Shown: piece after piece, positions 1 through 11,169 of the stretch
Position numbering within the stretch: the first letter of the stretch is position 1
Layout of the letters: the number at the start of each line of letters is the position of its first letter
Origin: Flavobacteriaceae bacterium
GTDB taxonomy: Bacteria > Bacteroidota > Bacteroidia > Flavobacteriales > Flavobacteriaceae
Direction of reading: 5' to 3'
Assembly: GCA_016780345.1 (NCBI GenBank)
Contig: JADHLZ010000002.1
Span: forward strand, 31,070 to 95,069
Length of the DNA stretch: 64,000 nucleotides
Translations under genes and position numbers: made by a program
Notes under the pieces: generated by a model
The model's database searches: none
What the model saw: only the letters and a program-made list of their open reading frames with translations
What the model was told of the DNA's origin: nothing

Positions 1-2676
1 CCAATTTTCATCAGCAATCATTTTCATTGTATGAGGAGCATTTTTTAATAAATCAGGGTTTTCATCAATTTCTTTTCGAATTAAAATCATTGCATCACAA
101 AATCTATTTATTTCGTCCAAATTTTCACTTTCTGTTGGTTCGATCATCATTGTACCAGGAACTGGAAAAGAAACAGTAGGGGCATGAAAACCATAATCAA
201 TTAATCTTTTGGCAATATCCATAACTTCAATTCCTTTAGATTTATATTCTCTACAATCTATTATAAGTTCATGTGCTGATCTACCACTTTCCCCTTTGTA
301 AAGGATGTCGTAGTGATTTTCAATTCTATTTTTAATGTAGTTTGCATTAAGTATAGCGTATTGAGTTGATAATTTCAAACCTTCAGCACCTAGCATTTTT
401 ATATATCCGTATGAAATTACACACGCTAATGCAGATCCCCATGGAGCCCCAGAAATAGATTTTATACTATTTTTTGAACTAACATTAATTATTGGATTGT
501 TTGGCAGAAAAGGAACCAAGTGTTTTGCAACACATATTGGTCCAACCCCAGGTCCACCTCCTCCGTGAGGAATTGCAAATGTTTTATGAAGATTTAAATG
601 ACAAACATCTGCGCCAATGATGTAAGGATTAGTTAAACCCACCTGTGCGTTCATATTAGCACCATCCATGTAAACTTGTCCTCCGTGTTTATGAATGGTT
701 CCCGTAATCTCTTGAATAGAAGACTCAAACACTCCATGAGTAGATGGATAGGTTATCATTAATGCAGCCAAATTTTCTTTATGTATTTCAGCTTTTTCTT
801 TTAATTCATCGACATTAATATTTCCGTGTTTATCTGTTCCAATAACTACTACTTTCATTCCCGCCATCACAGCAGAGGCTGGATTAGTTCCGTGAGCAGA
901 TGATGGAATTAAGCATATATTTCTGTGTCCGTTAGATGTACTTTTTAAATATTCTCTAATTACCATGAGTCCAGCATATTCTCCTTGAGCACCTGAGTTC
1001 GGTTGTAAAGAAGTTCCACTAAAGCCTGTAATTTCGTTTAATTGTCTTTCAAGTTTCTTTAGAAGTTTTTGATATCCTAACGCTTGATCTAAAGGAACAA
1101 AAGGATGAATATTATTCCATTTACTCAAACTTATAGGTAACATTTCTGATGCTGCATTAAGTTTCATAGTACAAGAACCTAAAGAAATCATGGAATGAGT
1201 CAGGGACAAGTCTTTTCTTTCTAAGTTTTTAATATATCTCATTAATGCTGTCTCTGATTGATATTTATTAAAAACCTCTGAGAGCATGAAATTAGACTTT
1301 CTGATTAATTCATCAGGAATTTTTAAGCATTGTTCACTGAATTCTATTTCAAATAAGTCGATATTAAGAGATTTTGCAATTGTGTCTACAATACTTTGAA
1401 TGTCTTTGATCGAAGTGGCTTCATTTATCGATATTGATATTTCATTGTCGTTTATATAGTTAAAATTTATTTTATTAATTAAAGCAATCTTTTTAATTTT
1501 ATTAGAGGGTAGTTCAAACCTTAAAGTATCAAAGTAAAATTTGTTTAACTGTTTTACTCCAATTCTTCCAAGGTTATTTTCAAGTAAAACGGCAAGGTTA
1601 TGAATATTTCTTGCGATTTCTTTTAACCCTTCAGGTCCATGGAAAACACCATACATTCCTGCCATTACAGCTAGTAAAACCTGTGAGGTACAAATATTTG
1701 AAGTCGCTCTATCTCTTTTAATATGTTGTTCTCTAGTTTGTAATGCCATTCTTAATGAAGGTTCATTGCCAGCATCTTTTGTAACACCAATGATTCTTCC
1801 TGGAATTGACCTTTTGTATTCATCTTTTGTAGCAAAAAATGCTGCATGAGGGCCACCATAACCCAAAGGAATTCCAAATCTTTGTGAAGTTCCAACTACA
1901 ACGTCAGCGCCAAATTTTGAAGGTTCCTCTAGTAAACAAAGTGAAAGTAAATCTGCTGCTATTACAATTTTAATATTGTTTTCAATTGCTTTAGAACAAT
2001 ATTTCTTAATATCTATAATGTTTCCATAAACACCAGGATATTGAATTATACATCCATATACTTGTTCATCATGATCAAAAGAGTTAATATCATCTTTAAT
2101 GATATTAATTCCAAGAGGTTCAGCTCTAGTTTCAAGTAAACTGATAGTCTGGGGAAGAGTATTGGAAGAAACAAAAAACTTATTAACATTATTTTTTATT
2201 TGATCTTTTGATCTTAGACTAAACAACATTGTCATTGCTTCAGCAGCTGCAGTACTTTCATCAAGTAAAGATGCATTAGCAAGATCCATTCCAGTCAAAT
2301 CTGAAATAATAGTTTGATAGTTTAGAAGAGCTTCCATTCTTCCTTGAGATATTTCAGCCTGGTAGGGAGTATATGCAGTGTACCAACTAGGATTTTCTAA
2401 AATATTTCTTTTAATTACTGATGGAACGATTGACTGATTATACCCCATTCCTATATAAGTTTTAAATATCTTATTTTTTTTGCCAAGTTTTTCAATATGA
2501 TTTAGATATTCATACTCACTCATAGGTTTATTTAAATTCAAATCCTTTTTTAATCTAATATTCTCAGGAATAGTTTGAGATATTAGGTTTTCAATATTTT
2601 CAACACCTATATATTCAAGCATTTTTAATTTGTCCTCGTAATTAATTCCTATATGTCTTTTAGAAAAACTGTTCAT
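1..2676 (-). CDS. gcvP: Glycine dehydrogenase (aminomethyl-transferring), P protein; partial, 3' end beyond left edge
   Basis: Minus-strand open frame from ATG at 2674-2676 to the window edge; N-term MNSFSKRHIGINYEDKLKMLEYIG; PLP-lysine region CHLNLHKTFAIPHGGGGPGVGPICVAKHLV. Not in ORF track because no stop lies in the window. Confidence 0.95.
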   Translation of the reverse strand, partial: MNSFSKRHIGINYEDKLKMLEYIGVENIENLISQTIPENIRLKKDLNLNKPMSEYEYLNHIEKLGKKNKIFKTYIGMGYNQSIVPSVIKRNILENPSWYTAYTPYQAEISQGRMEALLNYQTIISDLTGMDLANASLLDESTAAAEAMTMLFSLRSKDQIKNNVNKFFVSSNTLPQTISLLETRAEPLGINIIKDDINSFDHDEQVYGCIIQYPGVYGNIIDIKKYCSKAIENNIKIVIAADLLSLCLLEEPSKFGADVVVGTSQRFGIPLGYGGPHAAFFATKDEYKRSIPGRIIGVTKDAGNEPSLRMALQTREQHIKRDRATSNICTSQVLLAVMAGMYGVFHGPEGLKEIARNIHNLAVLLENNLGRIGVKQLNKFYFDTLRFELPSNKIKKIALINKINFNYINDNEISISINEATSIKDIQSIVDTIAKSLNIDLFEIEFSEQCLKIPDELIRKSNFMLSEVFNKYQSETALMRYIKNLERKDLSLTHSMISLGSCTMKLNAASEMLPISLSKWNNIHPFVPLDQALGYQKLLKKLERQLNEITGFSGTSLQPNSGAQGEYAGLMVIREYLKSTSNGHRNICLIPSSAHGTNPASAVMAGMKVVVIGTDKHGNINVDELKEKAEIHKENLAALMITYPSTHGVFESSIQEITGTIHKHGGQVYMDGANMNAQVGLTNPYIIGADVCHLNLHKTFAIPHGGGGPGVGPICVAKHLVPFLPNNPIINVSSKNSIKSISGAPWGSALACVISYGYIKMLGAEGLKLSTQYAILNANYIKNRIENHYDILYKGESGRSAHELIIDCREYKSKGIEVMDIAKRLIDYGFHAPTVSFPVPGTMMIEPTESENLDEINRFCDAMILIRKEIDENPDLLKNAPHTMKMIADENW

Positions 2677-2801
2677 TGATAAAAATTAAATTTTCTATAA
2701 AAATAACTAATATGAACTACATTAATTTATAATTTTAAAACTTTGATATGAAAGTTTTTAACTTAATTATTAATAGAGTTTAAGTTTATGTTTTTTAGCC
2801 T

Positions 2802-3614
2802 GTGGTTTTACTAAAAAATTTATTTGATTTTTATATAAAATCTAGTTTTCATTTGAGTATAAGTGTTGTTTCTTTGTATTGCGTCAGTGCTTATAAACAA
2901 AAATTAGATCTCAGTTTTTTGTTAATAATTTTTTTATTCTGTTCCGCATTAATTACATACAATTTTATTAAATATTGGTCTATTAATAAATACAGTCTAA
3001 AAACAAATAAATCGATAGTAAATAGTATCAAAATATTAAGTTTTTTTAGTCTTATTATTTTGTTGATTTTGTGTTTTTTTTTAAATATTGAAACAATTCT
3101 ATTTGCTGCATTTTTATTTTTAATCTGTTTGTTATATACTTTTCCTTTAGCATTTTCAAAATCCAATCTTAGAAGTGTTGGTAAAATTAAACTGTTTTTA
3201 GTTGCTTTTTGTTGGTCTGCTGCTACAATTGTTTTACCAGCTGTAGAAAGTCAAATTCAAAATTTTAATTTAACGTTATCTCTGGCAATTCAATTTTTTA
3301 TACTAATAATTATTTATACTATTCCATTTGAAATAAGAGATATGAAATATGACTCTAAAGATTTGAAAACAATTCCTCAAATATTAGGAATTAAAAACTC
3401 TAAAAGATTGGCTTATTTACTTATTGCTATATTTTACCTTCTTTCATTAGAAAACTTTTCAATTAATTTATTAAAAGAGTCTGATTTATTAATATCTATG
3501 ATTTTGATATTACTAATTTATTTAACAAAAGAAAATCAATCTAAATATTTTGCAAGTTTCTGGGTTGAGTCAGTACCAATTTATTGGGTTTTAATAATCC
3601 TTATAATTAATTAA
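2802..3614 (+). CDS. UbiA-like polytopic membrane protein (GTG start as given by ORF track)
   Basis: 270 aa, many hydrophobic helices; [20 protein letters not shown] resembles the second Asp-rich motif of UbiA prenyltransferases. Confidence 0.6.
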   Translation: MVLLKNLFDFYIKSSFHLSISVVSLYCVSAYKQKLDLSFLLIIFLFCSALITYNFIKYWSINKYSLKTNKSIVNSIKILSFFSLIILLILCFFLNIETILFAAFLFLICLLYTFPLAFSKSNLRSVGKIKLFLVAFCWSAATIVLPAVESQIQNFNLTLSLAIQFFILIIIYTIPFEIRDMKYDSKDLKTIPQILGIKNSKRLAYLLIAIFYLLSLENFSINLLKESDLLISMILILLIYLTKENQSKYFASFWVESVPIYWVLIILIIN

Positions 3615-4083
3615 TAGAATCTTTAAGGACTTTGTTTTTTAACTCAATCTTAAATTTTAAAATCTTTTTTGAAATTTTAGAATCATTAATGCCAATAATT
3701 TTTGCAGCTAGAATTCCAGCATTTTTAGCGCCATTTAGCGCGACTGTCGCCACTGGCACACCTCCAGGCATTTGAAGTATTGACAAAATTGAATCCCATC
3801 CATCAATAGAATTTCTTGATTTAATAGGTACACCAATCACAGGAAGAGGACTAATTGATGCTATCATACCAGGAAGATGTGCTGCACCCCCAGCTCCTGC
3901 GATAATAACTGAAAACCCATTTAAGTGAGCATTTTTACCATATTCCATCATTTTTTCAGGTGTTCTATGTGCTGATACTATTTCTACTTCATTTTTAATA
4001 CCAAATTCGTTTAAAATATCAACAGCTTCTTTCATCACTGGATAGTCTGATTTACTTCCCATAATAATTCCAACTTTTCCCAT
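3607..4083 (-). CDS. purE: 5-(carboxyamino)imidazole ribonucleotide mutase
   Basis: [40 protein letters not shown] signature. Confidence 0.97.
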   Translation of the reverse strand: MGKVGIIMGSKSDYPVMKEAVDILNEFGIKNEVEIVSAHRTPEKMMEYGKNAHLNGFSVIIAGAGGAAHLPGMIASISPLPVIGVPIKSRNSIDGWDSILSILQMPGGVPVATVALNGAKNAGILAAKIIGINDSKISKKILKFKIELKNKVLKDSIN

Positions 4084-4085
4084 AT

Positions 4086-5228
4086 TTAAACAGCTTTAAT
4101 TTTAATTAATTCTTTAATATTTTTTGCCTTTTTCAAACCTTCTTTTAAATCATTATCGACAACTGTAATATGACCCATTTTTCTATTTGGTTTTGTCTTC
4201 TTTTTACCATAAATATGAATTTTAACGTTATTATATTTCATAGCTTCTTCAATTCCTTCATATATGACATTTCCAGAATATCCGTTTGATCCTACTAAGT
4301 TAGCCATAATTGCATAAAAATTTGATTTAGAACATCCTAGAGGAAGATTTAGAATTGAATTAATATGTTGATCAAATTGCGAATTAATACAATTTTCAAT
4401 AGAATAGTGAGCACTATTATGAGGTCTTGGAGCAACTTCATTTACTAAAATTTCCTCATTTTCTGTTAAAAACATTTCAACAGCTAATAAACCTACTTGT
4501 TTAAATGAATTAGAAACATTTAATGCTATCTGTTTTGCTTTTTCACTTACATCTTCATTAATTTGAGCTGGACATATTACAAATTCAACTTGATTTGAAA
4601 TTTCATTAAACATCATTTCGACAATTGGAAAAATCTCAATTTCTCCACTTTCATTTCTAGCAATGGTAGTAGCCAATTCTTTTTTAAATGGAATCATTTT
4701 TTCAATTATAAATTCACCTTCTGGTAAATCTTTAAGATCTTCTTCTGTCTTTAAAACCTTAACACCATAACCATCATATCCAAATTTTGTTTTTTTCCAC
4801 ACACATGGAAATTTAAGATTATTAACATTTAAGTTAGAAAGTGAGCTATAGTAAGAGAAACTTGCAGTTGGAATATTATTTTTAATTAAAAATTCTTTTT
4901 GAAGATTCTTGTCTTGAATGATTCTTAGTGTAGATGAATTAGGGAAAACCTTAATTCCTTCATTTTCAAGCTTCTTTAGCGCATCAATATTTATGTGTTC
5001 AATTTCATAAGTTACTAAATCACATTGTTTTCCAAAATCATAAACAGAATTAAAATCCATTAAATCTCCTTTAGTAAAACTAGAACATAAGTTTCTACAT
5101 GGTGAATCGTCACTTGGATCCAATATGTTTGTTTTTATACTTAGCCTTGAAGTCACTTGACACAACATTTTACCTAACTGTCCTCCTCCAATAATTCCTA
5201 ATGTAAAATTTGATGCTAAGTAGTTCAT
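4086..5228 (-). CDS. purK: 5-(carboxyamino)imidazole ribonucleotide synthase (start moved to internal Met MNYLASN)
   Basis: [17 protein letters not shown]-grasp, [15 protein letters not shown]. Confidence 0.96.
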   Translation of the reverse strand: MNYLASNFTLGIIGGGQLGKMLCQVTSRLSIKTNILDPSDDSPCRNLCSSFTKGDLMDFNSVYDFGKQCDLVTYEIEHINIDALKKLENEGIKVFPNSSTLRIIQDKNLQKEFLIKNNIPTASFSYYSSLSNLNVNNLKFPCVWKKTKFGYDGYGVKVLKTEEDLKDLPEGEFIIEKMIPFKKELATTIARNESGEIEIFPIVEMMFNEISNQVEFVICPAQINEDVSEKAKQIALNVSNSFKQVGLLAVEMFLTENEEILVNEVAPRPHNSAHYSIENCINSQFDQHINSILNLPLGCSKSNFYAIMANLVGSNGYSGNVIYEGIEEAMKYNNVKIHIYGKKKTKPNRKMGHITVVDNDLKEGLKKAKNIKELIKIKAV

Positions 5229-5244
5229 TAGATCTATTTTCAGG

Positions 5245-5252
5245 CAAAAATA
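5245..5252 (-). promoter_or_regulatory. Candidate Bacteroidota -7 element (TATTTTTG) upstream of purK
   Basis: Matches TAnnTTTG 16 nt before the purK start; no clear -33 partner. Confidence 0.4.
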
Positions 5253-5300
5253 CATTAAAATGTTATTACGTATAAAATTATTTAAATATTGATTTTAAGG

Positions 5301-5308
5301 TATATTTG
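5301..5308 (+). promoter_or_regulatory. Candidate Bacteroidota -7 element (TATATTTG) upstream of adk
   Basis: Matches TAnnTTTG, 19 nt before ATG 5328; no correctly spaced -33 seen. Confidence 0.45.
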
Positions 5309-5327
5309 TTTTATTAATTTAAGTAGA

Positions 5328-5903
5328 ATGATTAATTTAATTTTATTTGGCAAGCCTGGGTCAGGAAAAGGAACTCAAGCAAAGTTTGTAAAAGAAAAAT
5401 ATGATTTAGTTCACATTTCTACCGGAGATGTTTTTAGGTTTAATATATCAAAAAACACAGATTTAGGTTTATTAGCAAAATCTTACATGGAAAAGGGTGA
5501 TTTAGTACCTGATGAAGTAACTATTAAAATGCTTGAATCTGAGGTAGAAAATTTTCCTAACGCGAAAGGCTTTATTTTTGATGGATTTCCAAGAACAACT
5601 ACTCAAGCTCAAATTTTAGATAATTTTTTAGATTCAAAAAACATGAGTATTTCAATGACCATTGCATTAGATGTTGATGAAGATTTATTAATAGATAGAT
5701 TAATAAAAAGAGGAAAAGAAAGTGGAAGAATAGATGATCAAGATAGATCGAAAATTCAAAATAGATTTGATGAATATAACAATAAAACTGCCCCATTAAT
5801 CAATTTTTATAAAGCTCAAAATAAGTTTTTTAAAGTTAATGGAGTAGGAGATGTTGATCAGATTAGCAATAGAATATTTAATACTATTGAAAAAAAAACC
5901 TGA
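5328..5903 (+). CDS. adk: Adenylate kinase (start moved to [17 protein letters not shown])
   Basis: [11 protein letters not shown]-loop, [14 protein letters not shown] track start 5289 is upstream of the family N-terminus. Confidence 0.96.
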   Translation: MINLILFGKPGSGKGTQAKFVKEKYDLVHISTGDVFRFNISKNTDLGLLAKSYMEKGDLVPDEVTIKMLESEVENFPNAKGFIFDGFPRTTTQAQILDNFLDSKNMSISMTIALDVDEDLLIDRLIKRGKESGRIDDQDRSKIQNRFDEYNNKTAPLINFYKAQNKFFKVNGVGDVDQISNRIFNTIEKKT

Positions 5904-6910
5904 TGACTGAAGGTAATTTCGTAGATTATGTCAAGATTAATATTTCCTCTGGAAATGGAGGAAAAGGTTCAGCTCATTTTAGACGTGAAAAATTCATAAC
6001 GAAAGGTGGACCTGATGGAGGAGATGGTGGTAGAGGAGGTAATGTTATTATTATTTCAGATAAGTCATTATGGACTCTATATCATTTTAAATTTCAGAAA
6101 CATTTTAAATGTGGTCATGGAGGTGATGGATCAAAAAATAGAAGTACCGGTTCTGATGGAAAAGATGTAAAAATAAAAGTTCCTTTAGGCACAGTTATTA
6201 AGGATGCTGAATCAAATAAAATAATTTATGAAACAATTGAGGATGGGGAGGAAAAAATTATTTTAGAAGGAGGAAAAGGTGGTTTGGGAAATTGGAATTT
6301 TAGATCGTCTACAAATCAAGCTCCTAGATATTCACAACCTGGACTTAAAGGAAAAGAGATGCAACTTACTTTAGAGCTTAAATTATTGGCAGATGTTGGT
6401 TTAGTTGGACTTCCAAATGTTGGAAAATCTACTTTATTGAAAACACTAACTTCAGCTAAACCCAAAATTGGCAATTATGAGTTTACTACATTAAAACCAA
6501 ATTTAGGTATTGTTGAATATAGAAATTTTAAATCATTTGTTATTGCTGATATTCCAGGAATAATTGAGGGTGCCTCTGAAGGCAAAGGTCTTGGTCATTA
6601 TTTTTTAAGACATATTGAAAGAAATTCAGTTTTGTTGTTTTTGCTTTCGGCAGATTCCAAAGATATTGTTAAAGAATATGAAGTCTTATTAAATGAATTA
6701 AAAAAATACAATCCAGAACTTATTGATAAACAAAGGTTGATAGCCATTTCTAAATCTGATCTTATAAATCAAAAAGATGTAGAAAAAATAAAAAATAAGA
6801 TTTCCTCTTGTATTAAAAATATTCCTTTCGAGTTTATTTCTTCTGTTTCTAACAAAGGTCTTGTCGAAATAAAAGATATGATGTGGAAAGTATTGAATGA
6901 AGATGTGTAA
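5903..6910 (+). CDS. obgE: Obg family GTPase
   Basis: Gly-rich Obg fold ([27 protein letters not shown]), G1 [11 protein letters not shown]3 [16 protein letters not shown]. Confidence 0.97.
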   Translation: MTEGNFVDYVKINISSGNGGKGSAHFRREKFITKGGPDGGDGGRGGNVIIISDKSLWTLYHFKFQKHFKCGHGGDGSKNRSTGSDGKDVKIKVPLGTVIKDAESNKIIYETIEDGEEKIILEGGKGGLGNWNFRSSTNQAPRYSQPGLKGKEMQLTLELKLLADVGLVGLPNVGKSTLLKTLTSAKPKIGNYEFTTLKPNLGIVEYRNFKSFVIADIPGIIEGASEGKGLGHYFLRHIERNSVLLFLLSADSKDIVKEYEVLLNELKKYNPELIDKQRLIAISKSDLINQKDVEKIKNKISSCIKNIPFEFISSVSNKGLVEIKDMMWKVLNEDV

Positions 6911-6928
6911 ATTTTATTATAGTTGCAT

Positions 6929-8290
6929 ATGAATATTCATTTTATAGCAATTGGAGGTAGTGCAATGCACAATTTAGCTATAGCTTTACATCTAAAAGGG
7001 CATCGTATTTCAGGAAGTGATGATTCTATTTTTGAACCATCTAAATCAAGATTAGAAAAATATGGTCTTCTTCCTGAAAAAACAGGATGGGATGCAGAAA
7101 TAATTAAGAAAGATTTAGATTGTGTCATCCTTGGAATGCACGCTAAAAACGATAATCCTGAGCTATTAGAAGCTATAAATAAATCAATAAAAATTTATTC
7201 CTACCCTGAATTTATCTTTGAGATGTCAAAAAACAAAACAAGGGTTGTTATTGGCGGAAGTCATGGTAAAACATCAATTACTGCAATGGTTTTACATGTT
7301 TTAAAAGAAAACGATATTTCAGTTGACTATATGGTTGGTGCTCAATTAAAAGGCTTTGATACAATGGTAAATATTAACGATGATAATGAATTTATGTTAT
7401 TAGAAGGAGATGAATATCTTTCTTCTCCGATCGATAGAAGACCAAAATTTCATATTTATAAACCTAATATTGCACTACTAAGTGGGATCTCATGGGATCA
7501 TATCAATGTTTTTCCGACTAAGGAGGATTATAAAAAGCAATTTGAAATATTTCTTGAAACTATCACCTCTGGAGGTGTAATTGTTTATAATAGTTCTGAT
7601 TCTGAAGTTGATGAATTAGTAAATAATTGTTCTAATTCAATACGAAAGCTTGATTACAAAATTCCTAATTATTTTATTGATAATGGAATTTCTTATTTAT
7701 CAACCGATGAGGGTGATTTACCCTTGAAGTTTTTTGGTGAACATAATTTACTTAATCTATCAGGAGCAAAAATTATTTGTCAGTTAATGGGTGTTCAAGA
7801 AGAAGAGTTTTATCAATCTATTTTAACTTTTGAAGGAGCAGATAAACGATTGGAACCATTATTATTTTTAAAAGACAGGGCTTTTTATAAAGATTTTGCT
7901 CACTCACCCAGTAAAGTTAGGGCAACCAATGATGCTTTAAAAAATCAATTTAAAGAAAGAAAATTAATTTCACTATTTGAACTACATACGTTCAGTAGTT
8001 TAAATGAAAATTTTATTAGTGAATACAAAGATTCTTTAATTAATGCTGATATTAAAATTATATATTATGACCCTAATATTGCTAAAAAGAAAGGACATGA
8101 GTCTCTAAGTGATAATAAAATCAAAGAAGCATTCAATGATAATCAACTAATTGTTTTTTCAAAATCTGAAGATCTAAAAATGTACTTATTTGAACAAAGT
8201 TATTTCCAAACAAATCTTCTTTTCATGAGTTCAGGAAATTATGCATCTCTGGATTTGGATGAAATAAAATTTTTTTTAACAAACAATTGA
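6929..8290 (+). CDS. mpl: Mur ligase, Mpl-like (UDP-N-acetylmuramate:peptide ligase family)
   Basis: HFIAIGGSAMHNLAIAL, GGSHGKTSITAMV, LEGDEYLSSPIDRRPKF. Confidence 0.85.
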   Translation: MNIHFIAIGGSAMHNLAIALHLKGHRISGSDDSIFEPSKSRLEKYGLLPEKTGWDAEIIKKDLDCVILGMHAKNDNPELLEAINKSIKIYSYPEFIFEMSKNKTRVVIGGSHGKTSITAMVLHVLKENDISVDYMVGAQLKGFDTMVNINDDNEFMLLEGDEYLSSPIDRRPKFHIYKPNIALLSGISWDHINVFPTKEDYKKQFEIFLETITSGGVIVYNSSDSEVDELVNNCSNSIRKLDYKIPNYFIDNGISYLSTDEGDLPLKFFGEHNLLNLSGAKIICQLMGVQEEEFYQSILTFEGADKRLEPLLFLKDRAFYKDFAHSPSKVRATNDALKNQFKERKLISLFELHTFSSLNENFISEYKDSLINADIKIIYYDPNIAKKKGHESLSDNKIKEAFNDNQLIVFSKSEDLKMYLFEQSYFQTNLLFMSSGNYASLDLDEIKFFLTNN

Positions 8291-8293
8291 CTT

Positions 8294-8980
8294 GTGGATT
8301 CAGTTAAACATATTTTTTTTGATTTAGATCATACTCTTTGGGATTTTGAAAAAAATTCTGCCTTAACTTTCAAGTATTTGTTAGAAAAGTACAATATAAA
8401 TGTTTCTCTTAATAGTTTTTTAACTGTTTATATGCCTATAAATTTTTCACTCTGGGACTTATATAGAGATGAAAAAATAACTAAAGAATATTTAAGATTC
8501 AATAGGTTAAAATCTACTTTTGACAAATTAAATATAAATGTAAATTCAAATATAATTGATAAGATCTCTGAGGACTACATCAAGCATCTTCCAGATAACA
8601 ATTATTTACTACCCAACACCTTTAGAGTTTTAGAATATTTATTTCCTAAATATACCTTACATATAATTACAAACGGATTTAAAGAGGTGCAGAACTCTAA
8701 AATTATAAATTCTGGTTTAAATAAATATTTTAGCTGCATTATAGATTCAGAAACGGTTGGTGTAAAAAAACCTCATTCTAAAATTTTTAAACATGCTTTT
8801 TTAATTTCAAATTCAAATCAATTGAACGAATGTTTGATGATTGGAGATAGTTTAGAAGCTGATGTTAAAGGTGCATTAAATTTTGGATTTAATGCAATTC
8901 ATTTAACCTCTTCTGAACCGAAGAATAATGGTGAGTACTTGACTATTAAGAACTTAATTGAGTTAAAAAAAATATTATAA
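8294..8980 (+). CDS. YjjG-family HAD nucleotidase
   Basis: FFDLDHTLWDFEKNS, IITNGFKEVQ, KKPHSKIF, MIGDSLEADVKGA. Confidence 0.88.
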   Translation: MDSVKHIFFDLDHTLWDFEKNSALTFKYLLEKYNINVSLNSFLTVYMPINFSLWDLYRDEKITKEYLRFNRLKSTFDKLNINVNSNIIDKISEDYIKHLPDNNYLLPNTFRVLEYLFPKYTLHIITNGFKEVQNSKIINSGLNKYFSCIIDSETVGVKKPHSKIFKHAFLISNSNQLNECLMIGDSLEADVKGALNFGFNAIHLTSSEPKNNGEYLTIKNLIELKKIL

Positions 8981-9682
8981 TATTTTAGAAAGTTCAGAAA
9001 TAAAAATTGCAGATGCAACAGAAACATTAAGGGATTCTACCTTTCCTTTCATTGGAATTTTTAAAGTTTGATCACTTAATTTTAGAATAGATTTTGAAAT
9101 ACCTTTCCCTTCAGAACCCATTACAATTGATGTTTTTTTATTGAATTTATGATTGAAAATTGACACACTGCTTTTTTCATCTGCAGAAACAATCTTTATA
9201 GAGTTTGCTTTAAGAAGAAAAATGGCATCCTTAATATGATTTATTTTAAATATAGGTAGATTAAATATTGCTCCTGATGATGCTTTGATTGTTTCGCCAT
9301 TTATTGGAGAACTTCCAGATTTAGAAACAATGATTCCATTAATTCCAAAACATTCACATGTTCTAACAATTGCACCAAAATTTTTTGTATCAGTTATGTT
9401 ATCAAGAATTAAAAAATTATAATTACCTTTTTCTATAAAGGATTCAAGTGAAATCAAATCATATATTTCAACCGGAGAAATTCTAGCAACAATACCTTGA
9501 TGTATTCCTTTTGCAAGTTTGTTTAATTTTTCAACTGGAACAAAGGATATATTAATATTTTTTTTATTAATTTTTTGTAAAATATTATCCATTGACTGAT
9601 TTTTTCTATCAATAAAAATTTTATCAATCTGAGTGTTCTTTTCAATCGCTTCAAGTACTGATCTTTTGCCAAAAATAATCAT
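8975..9682 (-). CDS. rlmB: 23S rRNA 2'-O-methyltransferase, TrmH/RlmB (SpoU) family
   Basis: DNITDTKNFGAIVRTCECFG, VMGSEGKGIS, IPMKGKVESLNVSVASAI. Confidence 0.92.
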   Translation of the reverse strand: MIIFGKRSVLEAIEKNTQIDKIFIDRKNQSMDNILQKINKKNINISFVPVEKLNKLAKGIHQGIVARISPVEIYDLISLESFIEKGNYNFLILDNITDTKNFGAIVRTCECFGINGIIVSKSGSSPINGETIKASSGAIFNLPIFKINHIKDAIFLLKANSIKIVSADEKSSVSIFNHKFNKKTSIVMGSEGKGISKSILKLSDQTLKIPMKGKVESLNVSVASAIFISELSKIL

Positions 9683-9696
9683 ACAACATTATTTAT

Positions 9697-9728
9697 AAAA
9701 AAAACACTCCCGTGGGAGTGTTTTTTAT
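9697..9728 (-). terminator. Rho-independent terminator of the susC-susD unit
   Basis: AAAACACTCCC-GT-GGGAGTGTTTTTT stem-loop; T-tract on minus strand, directly after the SusD stop. Confidence 0.85.
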
Positions 9729-9746
9729 TTAATTAAATATCAATAT

Positions 9747-11159
9747 TTATTGATTCCACCAAATTTTGGAAGAATTTGAATCAGTAGCAGGTGATAAACC
9801 TGTTACTCCAATAGCCCAGTTTATTGGGTTTATTGTGTTTTCTTCAGTTGGGTAAGGGAATCTTTCAGGAATACTTCCGTTATTAAATGGTTCTGGAGAA
9901 GGAAGAAGTTTTGGAAATCCAGTTCTTCTTTGTTCAGCCCATGCATCATAACCACTTGGGAAAAGTGCAATCCATTTTTCTTCACCAATAACTTGAGCAG
10001 TTCCAACTACACTTGCATTATCTAACCTAGCATCAGCGTAAGCAGTAGCTTTTGCGCTATCTACTCCCCATTGATTAAATGATTCAAGTATACCACTCTT
10101 AAGGAATGCTTTTGAATCTAAATTTACCCACCCTAGTTCTGCAGCTTCAGCAATCATTAAGTGAGTGTAAGCAGCAGGGTAAACCGTTAATGCTTTATCT
10201 GAATTAGAAATATCAGTATTAATTTTTGCAGTTGCACTAAAACCAGCATTATCTGCGTAACCATAAGGCATTCCTTGTCCTAGAGGATCAGTAGAGTAAG
10301 CATAAATTCTATCATCAAAAGTTACGTTAGAAGTAATGTTAGCGCCACCTGCTACTCCATGCATTACATCAGTAAGAGTTCTTGATAACCAGAAATCACC
10401 AGGTCTTAAACTAGACCATGGATTAGTAACACCACCAGTTACATCTGGTGTAAATATAAAGTTATCAGCGTTTGATGTAATAGGTCCAGAAGCTAAAGCA
10501 GCTGCAAATTCAGCAGAAGCGTTTCCACCTTTTTTGGACATTTGAAGAGCTAAACTCATGATTAAACTGTTAGCATACTTTTTCCATTTTGTAATGTCGC
10601 CACCATAAATAATATCAGCAGTTGCAGTGAATGAACTTGAGCTTAACATATCTCTAGCAGCTTTAGCTCTAGAAATTAGATCAGCATAAATGTCCGCTTG
10701 CTTACTGTATTCTGGAGATGGATTTTCAGATGCTTTTAATGCAGCAGTATAAGGAACATCTCCAAATGAATCAGTAAGTCTTTTCCAAATCATTACTGAA
10801 AAAATTTCAGAAATAGCTTTAATATTAGACATGTCTCCTCTAATATCTGATTCTAATTCATTAACTGCCTTTAAGTTCATTAATGATGTATAATAGTTAC
10901 CCCAAAACCCTGGAGCTTCATTATATCTTTGTTCATCAGTATACTGATTTTGTGTTTGATACTGTGCATATAAGGTTGCATTTGATAGATAAAATCTACC
11001 ACCAGCACTGAAAAACTGAATTTGTCCAGCTCTCAATAATGCATCAGCATTACCTTCTGTTGATGAATATGGATTTTGATTTAAATCTCCATATTCTACA
11101 TTCTCACATGATATTGTTGTGATGAATATTGATAATATTAAAAAAGTTATTTTTTTCAT
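9747..11159 (-). CDS. SusD/RagB-family outer-membrane lipoprotein
   Basis: Lipobox ITTISCENVEYGDLNQNPYSS; downstream of SusC; YDAWAEQRRTGFPKL typical of SusD-like proteins. Confidence 0.93.
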   Translation of the reverse strand: MKKITFLILSIFITTISCENVEYGDLNQNPYSSTEGNADALLRAGQIQFFSAGGRFYLSNATLYAQYQTQNQYTDEQRYNEAPGFWGNYYTSLMNLKAVNELESDIRGDMSNIKAISEIFSVMIWKRLTDSFGDVPYTAALKASENPSPEYSKQADIYADLISRAKAARDMLSSSSFTATADIIYGGDITKWKKYANSLIMSLALQMSKKGGNASAEFAAALASGPITSNADNFIFTPDVTGGVTNPWSSLRPGDFWLSRTLTDVMHGVAGGANITSNVTFDDRIYAYSTDPLGQGMPYGYADNAGFSATAKINTDISNSDKALTVYPAAYTHLMIAEAAELGWVNLDSKAFLKSGILESFNQWGVDSAKATAYADARLDNASVVGTAQVIGEEKWIALFPSGYDAWAEQRRTGFPKLLPSPEPFNNGSIPERFPYPTEENTINPINWAIGVTGLSPATDSNSSKIWWNQ

Positions 11160-11169
11160 TTTTTTAAAT

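Noticed and set aside
2891-3166. 91-aa minus-strand ORF in the UbiA-like gene
   Set aside because: Antisense in an AT-rich membrane-protein gene; low-complexity K/I/N composition.
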